Positions 1 through 14,176 of a stretch of DNA of 64,000 nucleotides are shown in pieces. How positions within the stretch are numbered: the stretch's first letter is position 1; every line of letters starts with the position of its first letter. Source of the stretch: Misgurnus anguillicaudatus (lineage: Eukaryota; Chordata; Actinopteri; Cypriniformes; Cobitidae); assembly GCF_027580225.2 (NCBI RefSeq), contig NC_073353.2, positions 36,305,001 through 36,369,000 on the forward strand. The letters are read 5' to 3'. Under the pieces are notes generated by a model. The model did no database searches. It was not told the DNA's origin and saw only the letters and a program-made list of their open reading frames with translations. Made by a program: the position numbers and the translations under genes.

Positions 1-766
1 GAGGAAAACTAGAAAAACAAATCATAAAGCAAGAAGTCGTCACACAGGCAATCTAACGTGTGGTGTAGTGTGTAGTTCACCTAAAACAAGGCTCTACATA
101 AATACAATAAAGTCTATAGTCTGTATGTCACAAGTGCTAGATAACTTCTTGTAAAATATTCAAAAGTCTTTCGTTCGTTTTTTGAAACAAGTAAAAAGCA
201 CATCTGTAGGAAACAGAGCATCGTTCCATCTGCGTACTGACCAGAAAACGAGAAGGAAAAATAACAACTTCCATCTCATGTCCACCGATATATTGTAAAA
301 GCATCCAACCTCCTGTGTTCCTCCTCTGTGCAAATATGTTACAGGACAGACGGGCATGCTGACGCACAAACCATGCAGAAATCTACAGCTGTGACGGAAA
401 GACGATGAAATAAACTCTGACCTGCAAATAAACAACGCTCAGGCCAGGCATCGTGGTAAATTGGCAGGAATGACGTAATGTCAAAGGTTAAAAAAATAAG
501 GAAAACTAATGGAATGCTTTTTTTATACAAAATGAGGAACTGTAATGATCCTGTAAGATTGTATAGATGGGCTGACTTTAGTGTTAGTGCTCTTATTACA
601 AAGCTCTTTGGGAATGTTGCTTTACATGTCCGAGATGATTTCATCCAATGTCAGTGTCTGTACTTTTCAAAAAGTAATTCAGTAGAGATTTGTCGAGCCC
701 AAAATAGATAATGTAAGACAGATTTTACAAACAAAAGAGTTCAGAGTAAACACTGACATCATCAGG

Positions 767-1113
767 TCAAAATCTCACAAAACCACATCCATGTCACATT
801 TCACCCTAAAATAAAAAAGCATAAAAAAATAAACTGTGTTTGCTATGAAAAATATTTGGGACTTTTCACAATGATTTGCAAATGGCAAACTCTTATTATT
901 GTAAAGTTACTGGATAATTTAGTTTTTATTTGGTAAAGGTTCACTTAAATATGAACCATAATTTTGTATCGTCTTACCGCTTCTAAAATACAACAGTATT
1001 TATTTATTTTAACTAATTTATTTATGTTTAAACAAATATTTAAGTTTCAAATCTTTTTTATTTGCAGGGTGAAATGTGACCCAAACATCATCTTGGCTGG
1101 TTTGTGAGATCCA
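767..1113. repeat. TIR element, uninterrupted copy (about 345 bp)
   Basis: The left end carries ATCTCACAAAACCA and TCACATTTCACCCT. The right end carries the inverse, AGGGTGAAATGTGACC and TTTGTGAGAT, giving a non-autonomous DNA element. A second copy lies at about 1413-2313. Flanks are also duplicated: the stretch TGTCAGTGTCTGTACTTTT occurs near 650 and near 1253. Confidence 0.7.
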
Positions 1114-1412
1114 CCTAACTTCTAATTCAAACCTCCTTAAAGTCTTAAAAGCACAAAAATAACATCAAGTTTAGTTTTATCCTAGTTGTGATGTCAGTAC
1201 TTGCTCTAACAAAATCAAAGTTTACCAGTAAAAATTTACAGGTGATATTTTTGTCAGTGTCTGTACTTTTAAAAAAGTAATTTTGTAGAGATTTGTCGGA
1301 CGCATTGGACATGATACTTCAAAAGGCCCCAAACAGATGATGCCTTAAAGGAGTAAGACAGATTTAAACAATCAAAAGAGTTCATAGAGTAAACACTGAC
1401 ATCATCAGGTCA

Positions 1413-2313
1413 AAATCTCACAAAACCACATCCATGTCACATTTCACCCTAAAATAAAAAAGCATTAAAAAAGAAACAATTTTTGCGATAAACAATATTT
1501 GGGACTTTCCACGATGATTAAGCAAACGGCAAACTCTTATTATTGTAAAGTTACCGATTTTTTTTTTACCTTTGGTAAAGGTTCATTTAACTCTATTCCA
1601 AAATTATGGTTAATAATAATATTATTTATAATAATAAATGTTTGTCAATGACATTGACAAGTTATCTCATCAATTAAGGGAAACACATTTGCATGAAAAA
1701 AAAACGCGTTCCTGATGCGTTTTTATGGTAATCTGTAATACCATGATTATATACTAGATGGCGCACTTACCCAATGTATTAAAAACTGAAGCAAAATTTA
1801 TTTATAAATTTTACACTCCGTGTATTGTTTAATAATCGTTCTGAATCTGGTTCTTTAACAAAATTCCTTCACAAAAATGCAATTATTTCAGCTTTTTGCT
1901 AAAAAATACCCATATTCAAAAGTTTATTTGCAGAGAAAAACTATAGAAAGGATAAAATTTTTTCCTGTTTTGTTGTTTGTTTATTTGAAAGCAGAGGGTC
2001 TGCTCTTTCATTTGATATATTTGTATGTTTATATATTTTTAGAATTTTTTCCCTAGAAGGCATTTTGTGAAACTTTTGTGAAAATCACAAAAAATGCTGG
2101 CGGGCAACTTTTCAAAAAAAAGGCTGGCGGGGAATGAGTTAAATATTAACCATAATTTTGTATTTTATTACAGCTTCTGGAATACAACAATATTTATTTA
2201 TTTTAATTTATTTATTCATGTTTTAAAAAAATATAATTTAAGTTTCAAATCTTTATTTTTTGATTTGCAGGGTGAAATGTGACCCATACATCTTCTCGGC
2301 TGGTTTTGTGAGA
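1413..2313. repeat. TIR element, second copy carrying a TTAA-flanked insertion
   Basis: Same termini as the copy at 767-1113. It is longer because a 548-bp element is inserted at a TTAA (1591-2138). Comparison with the uninterrupted copy shows the empty site directly. Confidence 0.7.
1591..2138. mobile_element. TTAA-flanked non-autonomous element (copy A)
   Basis: Bounded by TTAA at 1587-1590 and 2139-2142. The right end reads GGCGGGGAATGAG; the left end CTCTATTCC is a decayed inverse. Internal sequence matches 22914-23395 over most of its length (for example GCAATTATTTCAGCTTTTTG in both). TTAA target duplication is typical of piggyBac-type transposition; no transposase is present. Confidence 0.75.
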
Positions 2314-4973
2314 TCCACCTTACTTCTAATTCAAACCTACTTAAAGTCTAAAAAGCACAAAAATAACACAAAGTTTAGTTTTACCCTAGTTGTGATGTCA
2401 GTATCTAACAAAATCAACGTTTACTAGTCAAATTTAAAGGCCGTAAGAGTCTTTATCGGGGTCTTATTTGTACAGGAATTTATCAAGCGTGTCAAAATAA
2501 AGAGTGAAGTCATGACGAGTCTCTAAACTAATGCGACTTTAAATGAATGAAACCAACGGCAGCTTTAAACAGTGCCTATAGTGAAACCAGTAATGGGCAA
2601 AGCCAGACCACATATACTGATACTTTGCAATACTAATTTCTCATTCGAGTCTGCAAACTTTATCATATATAATATATCTATAGATCTTTGTCATATAAAT
2701 CTACTATGAACAGAACGTAGTAAATACACAATTGTTGGAATCGATATACAAAGTAAAACCATCTCCCTCCCACCGCATAAAAAACCAAACAAAATAAAAC
2801 AAAATGACAATAAAAAACCAGACCCCAAGAATGTCCGGAAAGCCTGTTACTCTCCAAGAAATGAGAAATGAAGGATTTTAAGCATGTTAAACACATTGTC
2901 AACTATAAAAAGGCCAACGAACAAAATTCAAAAGTACAAAAACAAGACAAAACACAACAAGGAATACAAGAAATGGGTCAAAACCCAGAAGTGGAGTAGT
3001 CATGAGTGACAGGCGCATATAAAATAAAGTCAAAGAACAATGGCAACAGTGAGTCAAATCTTTCCTAATTCAACCTACACAGTTAAAGAATGCCAAAGGT
3101 AGTCGCGTGAGCCCAAGCAAAAGGGTTGTCAAACAAATCATTACCTCTGAATCAGTCCAGAATCCCAAAAAATTAAATGTACAATCAAAGTCAAGCCAAA
3201 TGTTTTACCGTGAGCATGCATAATTGCGTATATATAAATATACACACACACACACACTTCTATGTGCTGTTGAGAAGCATCGGTACGCCGGCCCTTTAAC
3301 TGAAAGGACACGGCTCCAAAACTACAAAGTCCCATGCAGATTGTCCGAGTATCACAGTTGTCTCAGAGGCGTTTACGAATGTTTTCTGAGTGGAAGCTGG
3401 TGGTCCCGCTACTTCCTGGATTGTGTCATGTGACAAGCACATGTTCTGTAGCACCTGCCCCTAGTGAAAGCCCTTCGCATCGTTGCCTTAGCTCAGGGCG
3501 GACGGCAGGCAATGTGACGCTTTACACCAGCACTAAATCACACCAGGTGGCACATCTAAAGGCTCAGTGGTACATTTAAAATCGTTAACCAGCCCTTTTG
3601 CTCTTGGTTCAAAGGTGTCGATAAAATCGACCATCTGCCGAGTAGAATAACGTTGGTGATAAGCTAGTGCCCTTGATTAACTGTAAAGAAATCGAGACAT
3701 TCGTAGCTATAAAAGTACAATGTGTTGAGATAAGGAAAAATAGAAAGTGATTTTCTTTTAAACCACAAATTTGTATGACACGTCGTCATTACAGCCCTAT
3801 CATGTGTGAATGCTGCTAGTGGCGAAAAACTGCTGGGGTTAACAGTAAACTCATGCTCTCGAATATTTGACGTTTTTCCTTTTTTTTTGTAGTTGCTGCT
3901 GTTAATCTACATATAAGATTTAAAGTGAAACTTGGCAGATGGAAAGCTGTTCAGAAACGGTGCATGCTGGTTAACCCTTTGAGGAACTTGAGGTGCGTAT
4001 TTGGTCATTGAAGTTGAAACAAGACGCTACATTGGCTTGCCTTCTAAAGCACTGGAGAAGTCGGCAACTACCTTAGAAGTTCATTTGTCAGTGACACGAG
4101 TTCAAGTTATGTAATGTCCGACACAAGCACAGAAAAATGAATCAACGTAAAACGGTAAAAAGCGTGCGTGAAACTTGAAGATGTCTGCGGGGAGTTCCTG
4201 GTAAACATGCGGAGGGTTTCTCGAATCTTCAGGCCAGCCTTTGACCCTCAAGCGTCCCCACCCCTTAAACAATAAAACGGGGTGGTGGGACGTCTTCCCT
4301 CCTGTAACTAGTTTAAGGCAATGTTCTTCTCGATCCATTACGAAAACTCTTTCGAAAAAGGCACAAACTCGCATCGTCACTCTCATGGCTCCGTGTTAGG
4401 GGGTTTCCCAGAATTCTTCGCTCTTTCTCTATCTCAGATCTCATTCTCCGCCCTCCGGGGTCAATAGTCATTATCGTCAGAAGCGCCTAGCAGTAACTTG
4501 GATGACAAATGGAATGAATGTCATTATTTTATCGACAAAAACAACATAAAAAAATAAAACGACAAAAGGATGCGGCCATAATGAGGCCCACAGCCAAAAT
4601 CAGTCACGTGGGCTATTTAGTGGCTCTGGAAAATTAAGGAAAGGAAAAGTTTTCGTTGAAAGCACCAGCTCTCACATCTAACAATGAAACGTGAGTCTTT
4701 GTTCTGCTCAAAAGTGCCCCTTGTGGACAGACTGGGAACAGCGTCCTGGACACTGGCACATAGAGAGACCCAGCTGAGATGGTTTTTGTACTGTTGCACT
4801 CTGGTTGTTATGGAGAGTTCTTCAGACCGTTTCGGTTCCGGTGCTCAAAGTGCACACGTCGTGCCCGGCGGAGCCGGAGCAATAAATGAAACGGATGGAG
4901 AGAGCAGAGTGAGGTCAGATGCCCCGAAGAGGCTCCGAGCCAAGAGAGTCGCCAAGGAAGTTCAGCGGACCTT
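2252..4973 (-). other. hdac4: hdac4 3' untranslated region and downstream flank (3' end not fixed)
   Basis: Mostly single-copy sequence downstream of the stop, as expected of the long HDAC4 3' UTR. Reading the minus strand from the stop, I found no AATAAA until 2252-2257 (plus-strand TTTATT), which lies inside a TIR repeat, so the true cleavage site may use a variant signal or lie farther out. A short (CA)n tract sits at about 3241-3257. The open plus-strand frames here have no recognisable product. Confidence 0.5.
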
Positions 4974-5013
4974 CTACAATGGAGGTTCCTCTTCCATAGG
5001 CTCCTCCTCTGTC
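4974..5013 (-). CDS. hdac4: hdac4 terminal coding exon (acidic C-terminal tail and stop)
   Basis: After a good acceptor (CCCAACAG) comes one G, then codons for TEEEPMEEEPPL and a TAG stop at 4974-4976. The tail EEPMEEEPPL is the invariant C terminus of HDAC4, so this is the true last coding exon and not a shadow of the open plus-strand frame that crosses it. It requires an incoming split Arg codon (AG plus G), which fits only a donor after AAGAG in the preceding exon. Confidence 0.93.
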
Positions 5014-5225
5014 CTGTTGGGTAACACAGAAATATTCATGTGAAAGTGATCATATGTAAGAAAAAACTGATTTACTGAATTTGATCCAACAATCATAAAA
5101 ATACAAAAGGTTCTTCACAGCGATGCCATAGAGCAAAGCCCCCAACTGCTCTTTAAGGCCCATATTTAAAAAAAAAAATTGTATATGATGCGGGCCAAAC
5201 TTTTACCCCAATATATATATAAAAT

Positions 5226-5546
5226 TAGTGCTGGTCAAAGATTAATCGCGATTAATCGCATACAAAATTAAAGTGATTTTTTGCATAATATATATGTGTG
5301 TACTGTGTGTAGTTATTATGTATATTTCACCACACTCACATACATATATTCATTTTAGAATTCTTTATACATATTTTTAAATAATATATTTATAAATAAT
5401 ATATAAAAATATAAATAAATAAATATATATACACATTAATGTTTCTTATATAATATATACATAATAATTATACACAGCACATATTATGCCAAAAATCACT
5501 TTTATTTTGTATGCGATTAATCGCAATTAATCTTTGCCCAGCACTA
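5226..5546. repeat. Palindromic MITE with TAGTGCTGG ends
   Basis: Starts TAGTGCTGGTCAAAGATTAA and ends with the inverse, TTAATCTTTGCCCAGCACTA. The arms contain GATTAATCGC and a TG/TA-rich centre. A relative forms the outer shell of the nested stack at 29.8-33.6 kb. Confidence 0.8.
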
Positions 5547-5589
5547 ACTATATATATATGTTAGAACTTATGTTGTTTTTGTTACTTTT

Positions 5590-6470
5590 TGTTATAGGTT
5601 ATATATTAAAAAAACATGCATTGTAAAAAAGTATTTTGCCTTTTAATTATGGAAAACTCAGATTTTCTTTTTTAATATTTTAAAGACAATTGCAAGAGCC
5701 AAATGTTAATAGTTCAACTATAAACATTGCACAAATAAAGTGCAAGTGTAAATAATCAACACATGTATTTTTGTATAGCACCACTGTAACTAATGCATAG
5801 CTCTTGAACTTCTTTTGTTTATAACTGTTTAAGTTTTCACAACATATAGCCAGTCTTCTCCTAATGACTTAAATAGCACTTCATGTTTTTTTTTTATATT
5901 TTAAAGATATATAGGCGAAGCCGCCTTTCCATTGTACTTCCATTCTACATTCAAACACGAATGTCGGAGTTTGCCCCCTTGTGGTAGTCGTAATAAAATT
6001 TTAGTTTAATTGTAAAACTATGCCAAAATGCGATAGAGCCTATTTATACTTCATAATTAACTTTCAGTAATCAAAAGTTTTTAAACATTTCACAAGACTT
6101 TTTTAAGATGTCAAATAAATCTTTGGTGTCTCCAGAGTATGTATGTAAAGTTTTAGCTCAAAATACCATATAGATAATGTATTATAGCGTGTTAAAATTC
6201 CCACTTTGTATTTTTCCACATGCTTACAGAGAATGGTTACCAAAACTAAGTTACTGGGTTGATCTTTTTCACATTTTCTAGGTTGATAGAAGCACTGGGG
6301 ACTTAATTATAGCACTTAAACATGAAAAAAGTCAGATTTTCATTATATGTCCCCTTTAAAGGATTTAAGTGTTACTGATAAAGTTAAACAAAAAAAGATG
6401 AATAATTCTCACCTCGCACAAAGTGTTTTTATTGGAGCACACTGAAATACATCACTTCCGGTCAGCGGAG
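5590..6470 (+). repeat. Dispersed repeat, inverse copy at 25690-26290
   Basis: Segments such as ACATCACTTCCGG (near 6450) and AGGCGAAGCCGCCTTTCCATTG (near 5912, here split) recur in inverse orientation at about 25.7-26.3 kb. No coding frame is recognisable. Confidence 0.6.
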
Positions 6471-6838
6471 TAGTCGCACAAGTTTATATTTTTTTAATGA
6501 ATCAAAAGCTTAAATTGGATGCGATAATTATGCACCCCATGCAGCCCCTTTCTGACTCTCCTTCTGGTTTATCGGCCATTATTTGTCATGTACTGTGGAA
6601 AGACGGCTTTAAAGTAACCACCCTGATTTTAAATCAGATGAAGATGACTGGTGGGCTGGATAAAGATGATTGGAGGGCCGCGTTTGGCCTGCGTGCCACC
6701 AACTATTTTTAGATCCCTAAAAAAACATTAATTCAGTAATAAAGTTTTTTTTAGCTTTTTAGGTTCTTTATAAAACTAAAAATCGGTCCTCATGGCATCA
6801 CAAAGCACCTTTATTGTAAAGAGAGAAGGAATGTGCAC

Positions 6839-7087
6839 TTTAAAAAATACTTTGATGAATTTTTTTGTTAAATCAACTCAGATTTACAAGTCATGTCAAC
6901 AGAAATGAGTTGTCACAACTTATAAAATATAGTTGAGAAAAGTCAACTTAATTTTATAAGTTATAACTACTCACCTGTAGTTATAACAACTCATCTCTAA
7001 TCAAGATAAATAGTAAGTTGAAATGACTTGTAAATCTGAGTTGATTCAACAAAAAATTTTAAGGCAGCAAAGTATTTTTTACAGTGT
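6839..7087. repeat. Palindromic MITE (GCTGCCTTAA-type ends), copy 1
   Basis: Arms carry AACTCAGATTTACAAGTCAT and its inverse around a TTATAAGTTATAAC centre. Copy 2 is at 24829-25068. Confidence 0.75.
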
Positions 7088-7618
7088 GTATAAAAATTAA
7101 TATTTCAATTTTTTTGATTTAATCTAAAAGTTTAAGACCCTGAAATTGGCAGAAATAATTATTTACATTATACCATATAAATCATTCTTGGTCCTGCCAC
7201 AGATTACAGCCAGAAAATGCGTAATAAGAACAATAACAGGAAAACCAAATGACACAATAGTTTCTAATGCACCTTTTGCACTGGGCTCCTCATAAAATAA
7301 TAGGAAATCACAGGGGCGTAAACCTGTGCGTGGCGCGTGTACTGTATACGTATGTGTGAAAGACTCTGAGTGTTTAAGGAAGAACCAGAAACCTCAAGCA
7401 TCTGTGCTCAATGTTGCCTATGTGTTTTCAATTAGGACTCTGGCAGAGCGCGTCTCTCAGAAGCCCAGCGATGCTGGACGTCTGCTCCGCACATTCGGTG
7501 CGTCTCGGCTGCGCATCACTTGTTCAGGACCCTCCGCGCATTCATAAAGACGTGAATGGATGGCTTTAAGCAAACGTGAGACAGCGAGCATGCGTGTGCA
7601 TGGTGTGAGATGAGTGTC
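7088..7618. other. Last hdac4 intron, central part
   Basis: Unique-looking sequence between a MITE and exon 9. I see nothing coding beyond the read-through of exon 9 to a stop at 7517-7519. Confidence 0.5.
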
Positions 7619-7760
7619 CTCTTCCCCATGTGCTTGTTGGCCACGGACAGGGAGGCCATAGCGGTCACGGTCTCCGCCTCATCGCTTTCACAACGCTGCG
7701 CCTCCAGCAACGAGTAGCCCAGCGTGGAGGCCGACCGCTGCAGTGAGCGCCAGTATTTAC
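7619..7760 (-). CDS. hdac4: hdac4 coding exon 9 of 10 (nuclear export region), donor not canonical
   Basis: The exon starts after acceptor CGTAG and reads [46 protein letters not shown] and then AG of an Arg codon. The [13 protein letters not shown] part matches the C-terminal nuclear export signal of HDAC4. The 3' boundary at 7619 is inferred: joining here to the terminal exon gives KR followed by TEEEPMEEEPPL and a total length gap-free with human HDAC4. The bases after the boundary are GACACT, not GT. Read without splicing, the frame continues for about 34 residues to a stop at 7517-7519. The upstream side is also weak, because a tRNA-like SINE fragment ends about 30 nt before the acceptor. 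Confidence 0.85.
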
Positions 7761-7789
7761 CTACGACACAAATCAAGATCCAATCAGCT

Positions 7790-7862
7790 TGGATCTGGAA
7801 AATCGAACCCAAGACCATTTGTACTGCCAATGCAATACTCTGCCAGTTGAGCTACAGTAACA
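7790..7862 (-). repeat. tRNA-like head of a SINE, fragment
   Basis: On the minus strand it reads an A box (GTAGCTCAACTGGCAGAG, 7839-7856) and a B-box-like GGTTCGATTTTCC (about 7796-7808) at tRNA spacing. It lies immediately upstream of the exon 9 acceptor at 7761-7762. It is a SINE relic, not a functional tRNA gene. Confidence 0.75.
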
Positions 7863-8021
7863 TGAAATGAAACCAACACTTGCAAATGCAAGATCACATC
7901 TTGTTTAAATCTGAAGCATCTATTATGCCAAGACTTGTTTTAAGGTGCAAACAACTTAATAGTTAAGTTAATAGACATTAACACCACCAAACATGCAAAG
8001 ACATCATAAGCGTGCACTCAC

Positions 8022-8106
8022 CGTGAACTTCCAGAACTTTCTCCATGGACTGAACAGCGTTGGAGTTCGGCCTTTGCTGTAGCACTTCTTCTGGGAGAGG
8101 GTCCAG
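8022..8106 (-). CDS. hdac4: hdac4 coding exon 8 of 10
   Basis: An 85-nt exon with 28 codons, [20 protein letters not shown] then MEKVLEVH, and one base of a Gly codon. The acceptor is TTTCAG and the donor GTGAGT. It encodes the alpha-helical segment after the deacetylase core; the pattern [22 protein letters not shown] is specific to HDAC4 rather than HDAC5 or HDAC9 and is one of the reasons for the paralogue call. Confidence 0.94.
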
Positions 8107-9550
8107 CTGAAATGAAGACCACAGCTGTCAGGTTATAGCTTTGACTGCACAAACATCTACTGATATACGGATATATCGACCAGGCTGATCTTGATGACAT
8201 TAGACTTGTTCACTTTAAAGACGAAGTACGGCAAGAACTTGAAAGTTTTCATATATTCACCATCAGCCACTGAGCACAAAGTCTTGGTATGCTCCAACGA
8301 TTGAATCGCTCAATGCATGTGCATGCACACTTTAGTTAGAAAGCAATATAAGATGCAACTAATAGATGGCACTTCTCCATCAGGTTGTTTACAGGAGAAC
8401 CCTGGGTGCATTGATGGTTACCTGGCATTAAATGCAACAGCATGGCTGTGTTTATATACAAACTGGAGCTCACAGATGTGCTGAACGCTGTATTTAAAGA
8501 TAGCCCAGTCTGCACAAAGCCAACAATGCAGGGCTTTGTGCTTTGTCACGGCGCGTGGGCCAGGAGACCTCATGCTCTGGCAAACCCTCACGACAGCTAG
8601 GGGACCAGCAAGGCCAGAACCCAGAGGAAACGGCCGGTATACGAAACCGCATTCCTGGTGTGGATTGATTCCATTTCCCCCTGGCTGCAAGCTGCATTTT
8701 TTCACCCACGCGCATAAGCGAGAAAATGTATGGCTGAGCGTTCTGTGTCCAAATAATAAAGGCATGCATCCTGTCATTCAACCTTCACAACCATTTGCAT
8801 GAAAAAGAAAGGTGAGTGAAACAAGGGTGGAGTGATTCTTGAAATGTAAGCAAGTGGAGAGACAGAAAGATCAGCCAGGCTGGAAAATTTGCTTTAAATA
8901 AAACAAATAAATCGAAGCTATGAGGACTGGAGATGCAGAGGAAGGCCATATGAAGGAGGATTTAATCCTGCTGTTGCACGACCAAAATGCATACATATTA
9001 TCAGCATGTATGATCCATGGGATCAACCCCATGACTTTTGCATGTGCAAGTGAGCACCATGTTTGAACCAAGCGTGCCGCACATGCTCTGAAAAGTCCAA
9101 AACGTCTCGATCGCCCCCCAGTGACTGGTCCCAGTATAGGTCATAAACCCCGCCTCCCCATGTTATTCAATGGGACTTGAGACCAACTAAAATATTTTAT
9201 TACACTTCAATTATCTTTTTTCCGAAGCTGGTTTCTGTCATTTACTGCTTTTATCACGCTGATGTACATTAAATGTTTGTTTTTAAAATAGGTTTGTGTA
9301 TAGTTAATTATTTAATGATATAAAAACGGTGGTGTCATGTCATGATTGACAGCTGTGATATCGTGTGATATGCGCATTCTACGAGAGCAAGGGCGGGGTT
9401 TTGATTTTGCGGCTTCCCTTCCTGTTCACTACTGCGCATGACTGGTCCCGAAATCGCTACTGCGCAGACTCAAGAACCGAGATGTCAGCGCCATATCGGG
9501 ACACTGACGGCTTCACTTCTCACCAATGGAAGAGAGTGAACAATTTGCAT
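8107..9550. other. hdac4 intron, mostly unique sequence
   Basis: I see no exon or clear repeat in most of this stretch. Plus- and minus-strand frames of up to 119 residues near 8418-8802 overlap one another and match nothing I recognise. Confidence 0.5.
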
Positions 9551-9554
9551 TATT

Positions 9555-9730
9555 TTTTTTGATAGAAAGTAATTGAGAGACGACAGGAAAGTACAGGGTG
9601 CAGAGAGAGGTATGGGATTGGCAAAGGACCTCGAGCTGGGATTCGAACTCGGGTCGCTGGAAGTGCATCTGCACCATATGTCAGAGCACCATCCACTACA
9701 CCAACGGCTCCAACAACATATACTAATATA
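9555..9730 (-). repeat. tRNA-derived SINE
   Basis: On the minus strand, B box AGTTCGAATCC (9639-9649) follows a tRNA-like head (GGAGCCGTTGGTGTAGTGGA at about 9694-9713). It directly adjoins a truncated copy of the exon-bearing repeat family J at 9739. Confidence 0.7.
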
Positions 9731-9738
9731 GACAGTTT

Positions 9739-10212
9739 AATTGACCCCATCGATCCCAGAGGATCTTATGAAAAACTTTACATTATTTTACTCGAAGTCA
9801 ACGAAAATCAAGCAGGACCAAAACATTTGAAAAAAGTTCAGCGACAACGTCCAAAGGATGACAGCAGTAATGACAGTGTTCTTAATATGACAAAGTAAGT
9901 GTTTTGATTAATGCCATTAATGTTTATTTTTTTTAATCAGTGTATACCACTAGTCAACTAAATGAATATGGCAATGATGAATTCACATTTAAATATTGAT
10001 TCAATAGATTTATAGCATTTTGAAAAAAAAATCATTGATTTATTGCATTTTGCGGAAAAAGTTTTTATAAATCTTTGAAAATCAAATTATGAATTTTAAT
10101 TTTTAATGTTAACCTAAAGATGATATGTGAAAGTTTGTAACAGAAAAAGGTGGTTTTCATCTTGTCACTTTCTTGGTATAGAAAACACATTTTTACCAAA
10201 CTCTTCAAATAC
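9739..10212 (+). repeat. Family J exon-bearing element, 5'-truncated copy
   Basis: Shares the segment from AGGATCTTATGAAAAACTTT through GACAAAGTAAGTGTTTTGAT to the right terminus AAACTCTTCAAATA with copies at 15842-16806, 33660-34657 and 58149-59113. The left half is missing, replaced by the SINE at 9555-9730. Confidence 0.75.
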
Positions 10213-11660
10213 AGACTGGAAGTTCACTTCCATTCAGGCGCTTAACTGTGACAAAACGCGGCGTCGGATGAAATTGTTTATAATCATACAGCTTCTTCTC
10301 AAACACCCCTTTAAAACATTTCAAATGAATCTCACAAAGGCCAACGAGAAATTGATCTTGATTGACATTTTACTTCTCTTATTTGAATAATACAATACTG
10401 AAAGTAGAGGAAATTAAACATGAAGATGGGAATACTGAATCAGGAAAAGACAGGAGCCAAATTGGAATGCGCATTCACTACCTGAGCACCAAAGCTCAAC
10501 GTACTAACCGCAAAGCAGAGCCTGTGCACATGAGAGCGTGTTACTGAACTTGTGGAGGACTGCCATGGACTTCCAGTACCTCGCGTGTCAGGAGGAAAAA
10601 GAAGTAAAAGCTCAAGATCCAGGGTTGGCAAAGACAAAGCTCTCACGCTGGACAAAAGAGCCTTGTTCAGCCACTGGCAGACCATCATACTAAGCTTGAG
10701 TGAGATCTAACGGATGAATCATCATAGCCAATCAAAAAAGACAGCGATCGCCCGACACCTCTCTTTACTTCATCGATAACACATACTTGACATAGCGCTG
10801 GTTTTATGGATAAAGGTGGGTCGCATCTCACTGACATTTACTTCGTGAGAACAACTTGGCAAGTCGTTTCTTAACAAAATTGTACATTTACACTGGCTTT
10901 GAAAAGCTAACCTGACTTAACTAGTTTCCCACAAGTACATCACCAGTAGTCCCACTACCCAATTTTTCTTAAAGGCAGAAATAGTCTCATGTGTGAAGTG
11001 AGGCCAGCTGGTCGTTCCGTCACACTTTCCCGCTGTGAGGTTTGATTGAAGGTCAACACTCGTCCCCCCGGAGTGTTCCCTCTGGAATCCCCCGGCCCCT
11101 CTCAGCTCTACAACCCCGCTGCGAGCGCGACCCTCTCCTGCACTGGCCGAGGAGGAGGGGTCAGATCTGTCCATCACAATGATGGACGGCCTTGCCACGC
11201 ACCTTTAAACGTTAGTTGGTCTTGTCAGCGTGTGCCAAGCTGCCTGGCAGATATGAAACGCATGCCATTGGCCGGCATCAACCACGACAGTGGGGTTTAT
11301 TTAAATTCCCCACTCACGACTTCAGCATGAGGGCCTTCATGTTCTCAAGGAGAAAGAAAAGCTTTTGTTAGGACGGTTTCTGTCAACCTGCCTGCAGTAA
11401 TATAAATCTTGTAGAAATGAGGCACGTCTTTCAAACATGCGTTAAGGTGAAGGCAAGCCAACTGGGGACGGAATGCAAAATAGGGTTACAGAAAGATCAC
11501 GCAATAGATGTGCAAGGAACCAAAACCATCTGAGAAAAAAGGACTTTGAAGGAAATGTGTGTTATTTAACTACTCAAATATACATGACTTAAGTTCACTG
11601 TGGTATAAAATATGACAGCAATGGTATAATTCATTCCCATCAATGTAAATTGTTGTGCCA
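10213..11660. other. hdac4 intron, unique sequence
   Basis: GC-richer patches near 10480-10690 and 11040-11330 give short open frames on both strands, but no recognisable protein. No repeat noted. Confidence 0.45.
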
Positions 11661-11667
11661 AGTGGGA

Positions 11668-14176
<2,509 letters not shown>

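Noticed and set aside
4684..5043. Plus-strand frame of 119 residues with ATG start over the hdac4 end
   Set aside because: It runs antisense across the true terminal exon (TEEEPMEEEPPL, stop at 4974-4976) and the adjoining UTR; no domain recognised.
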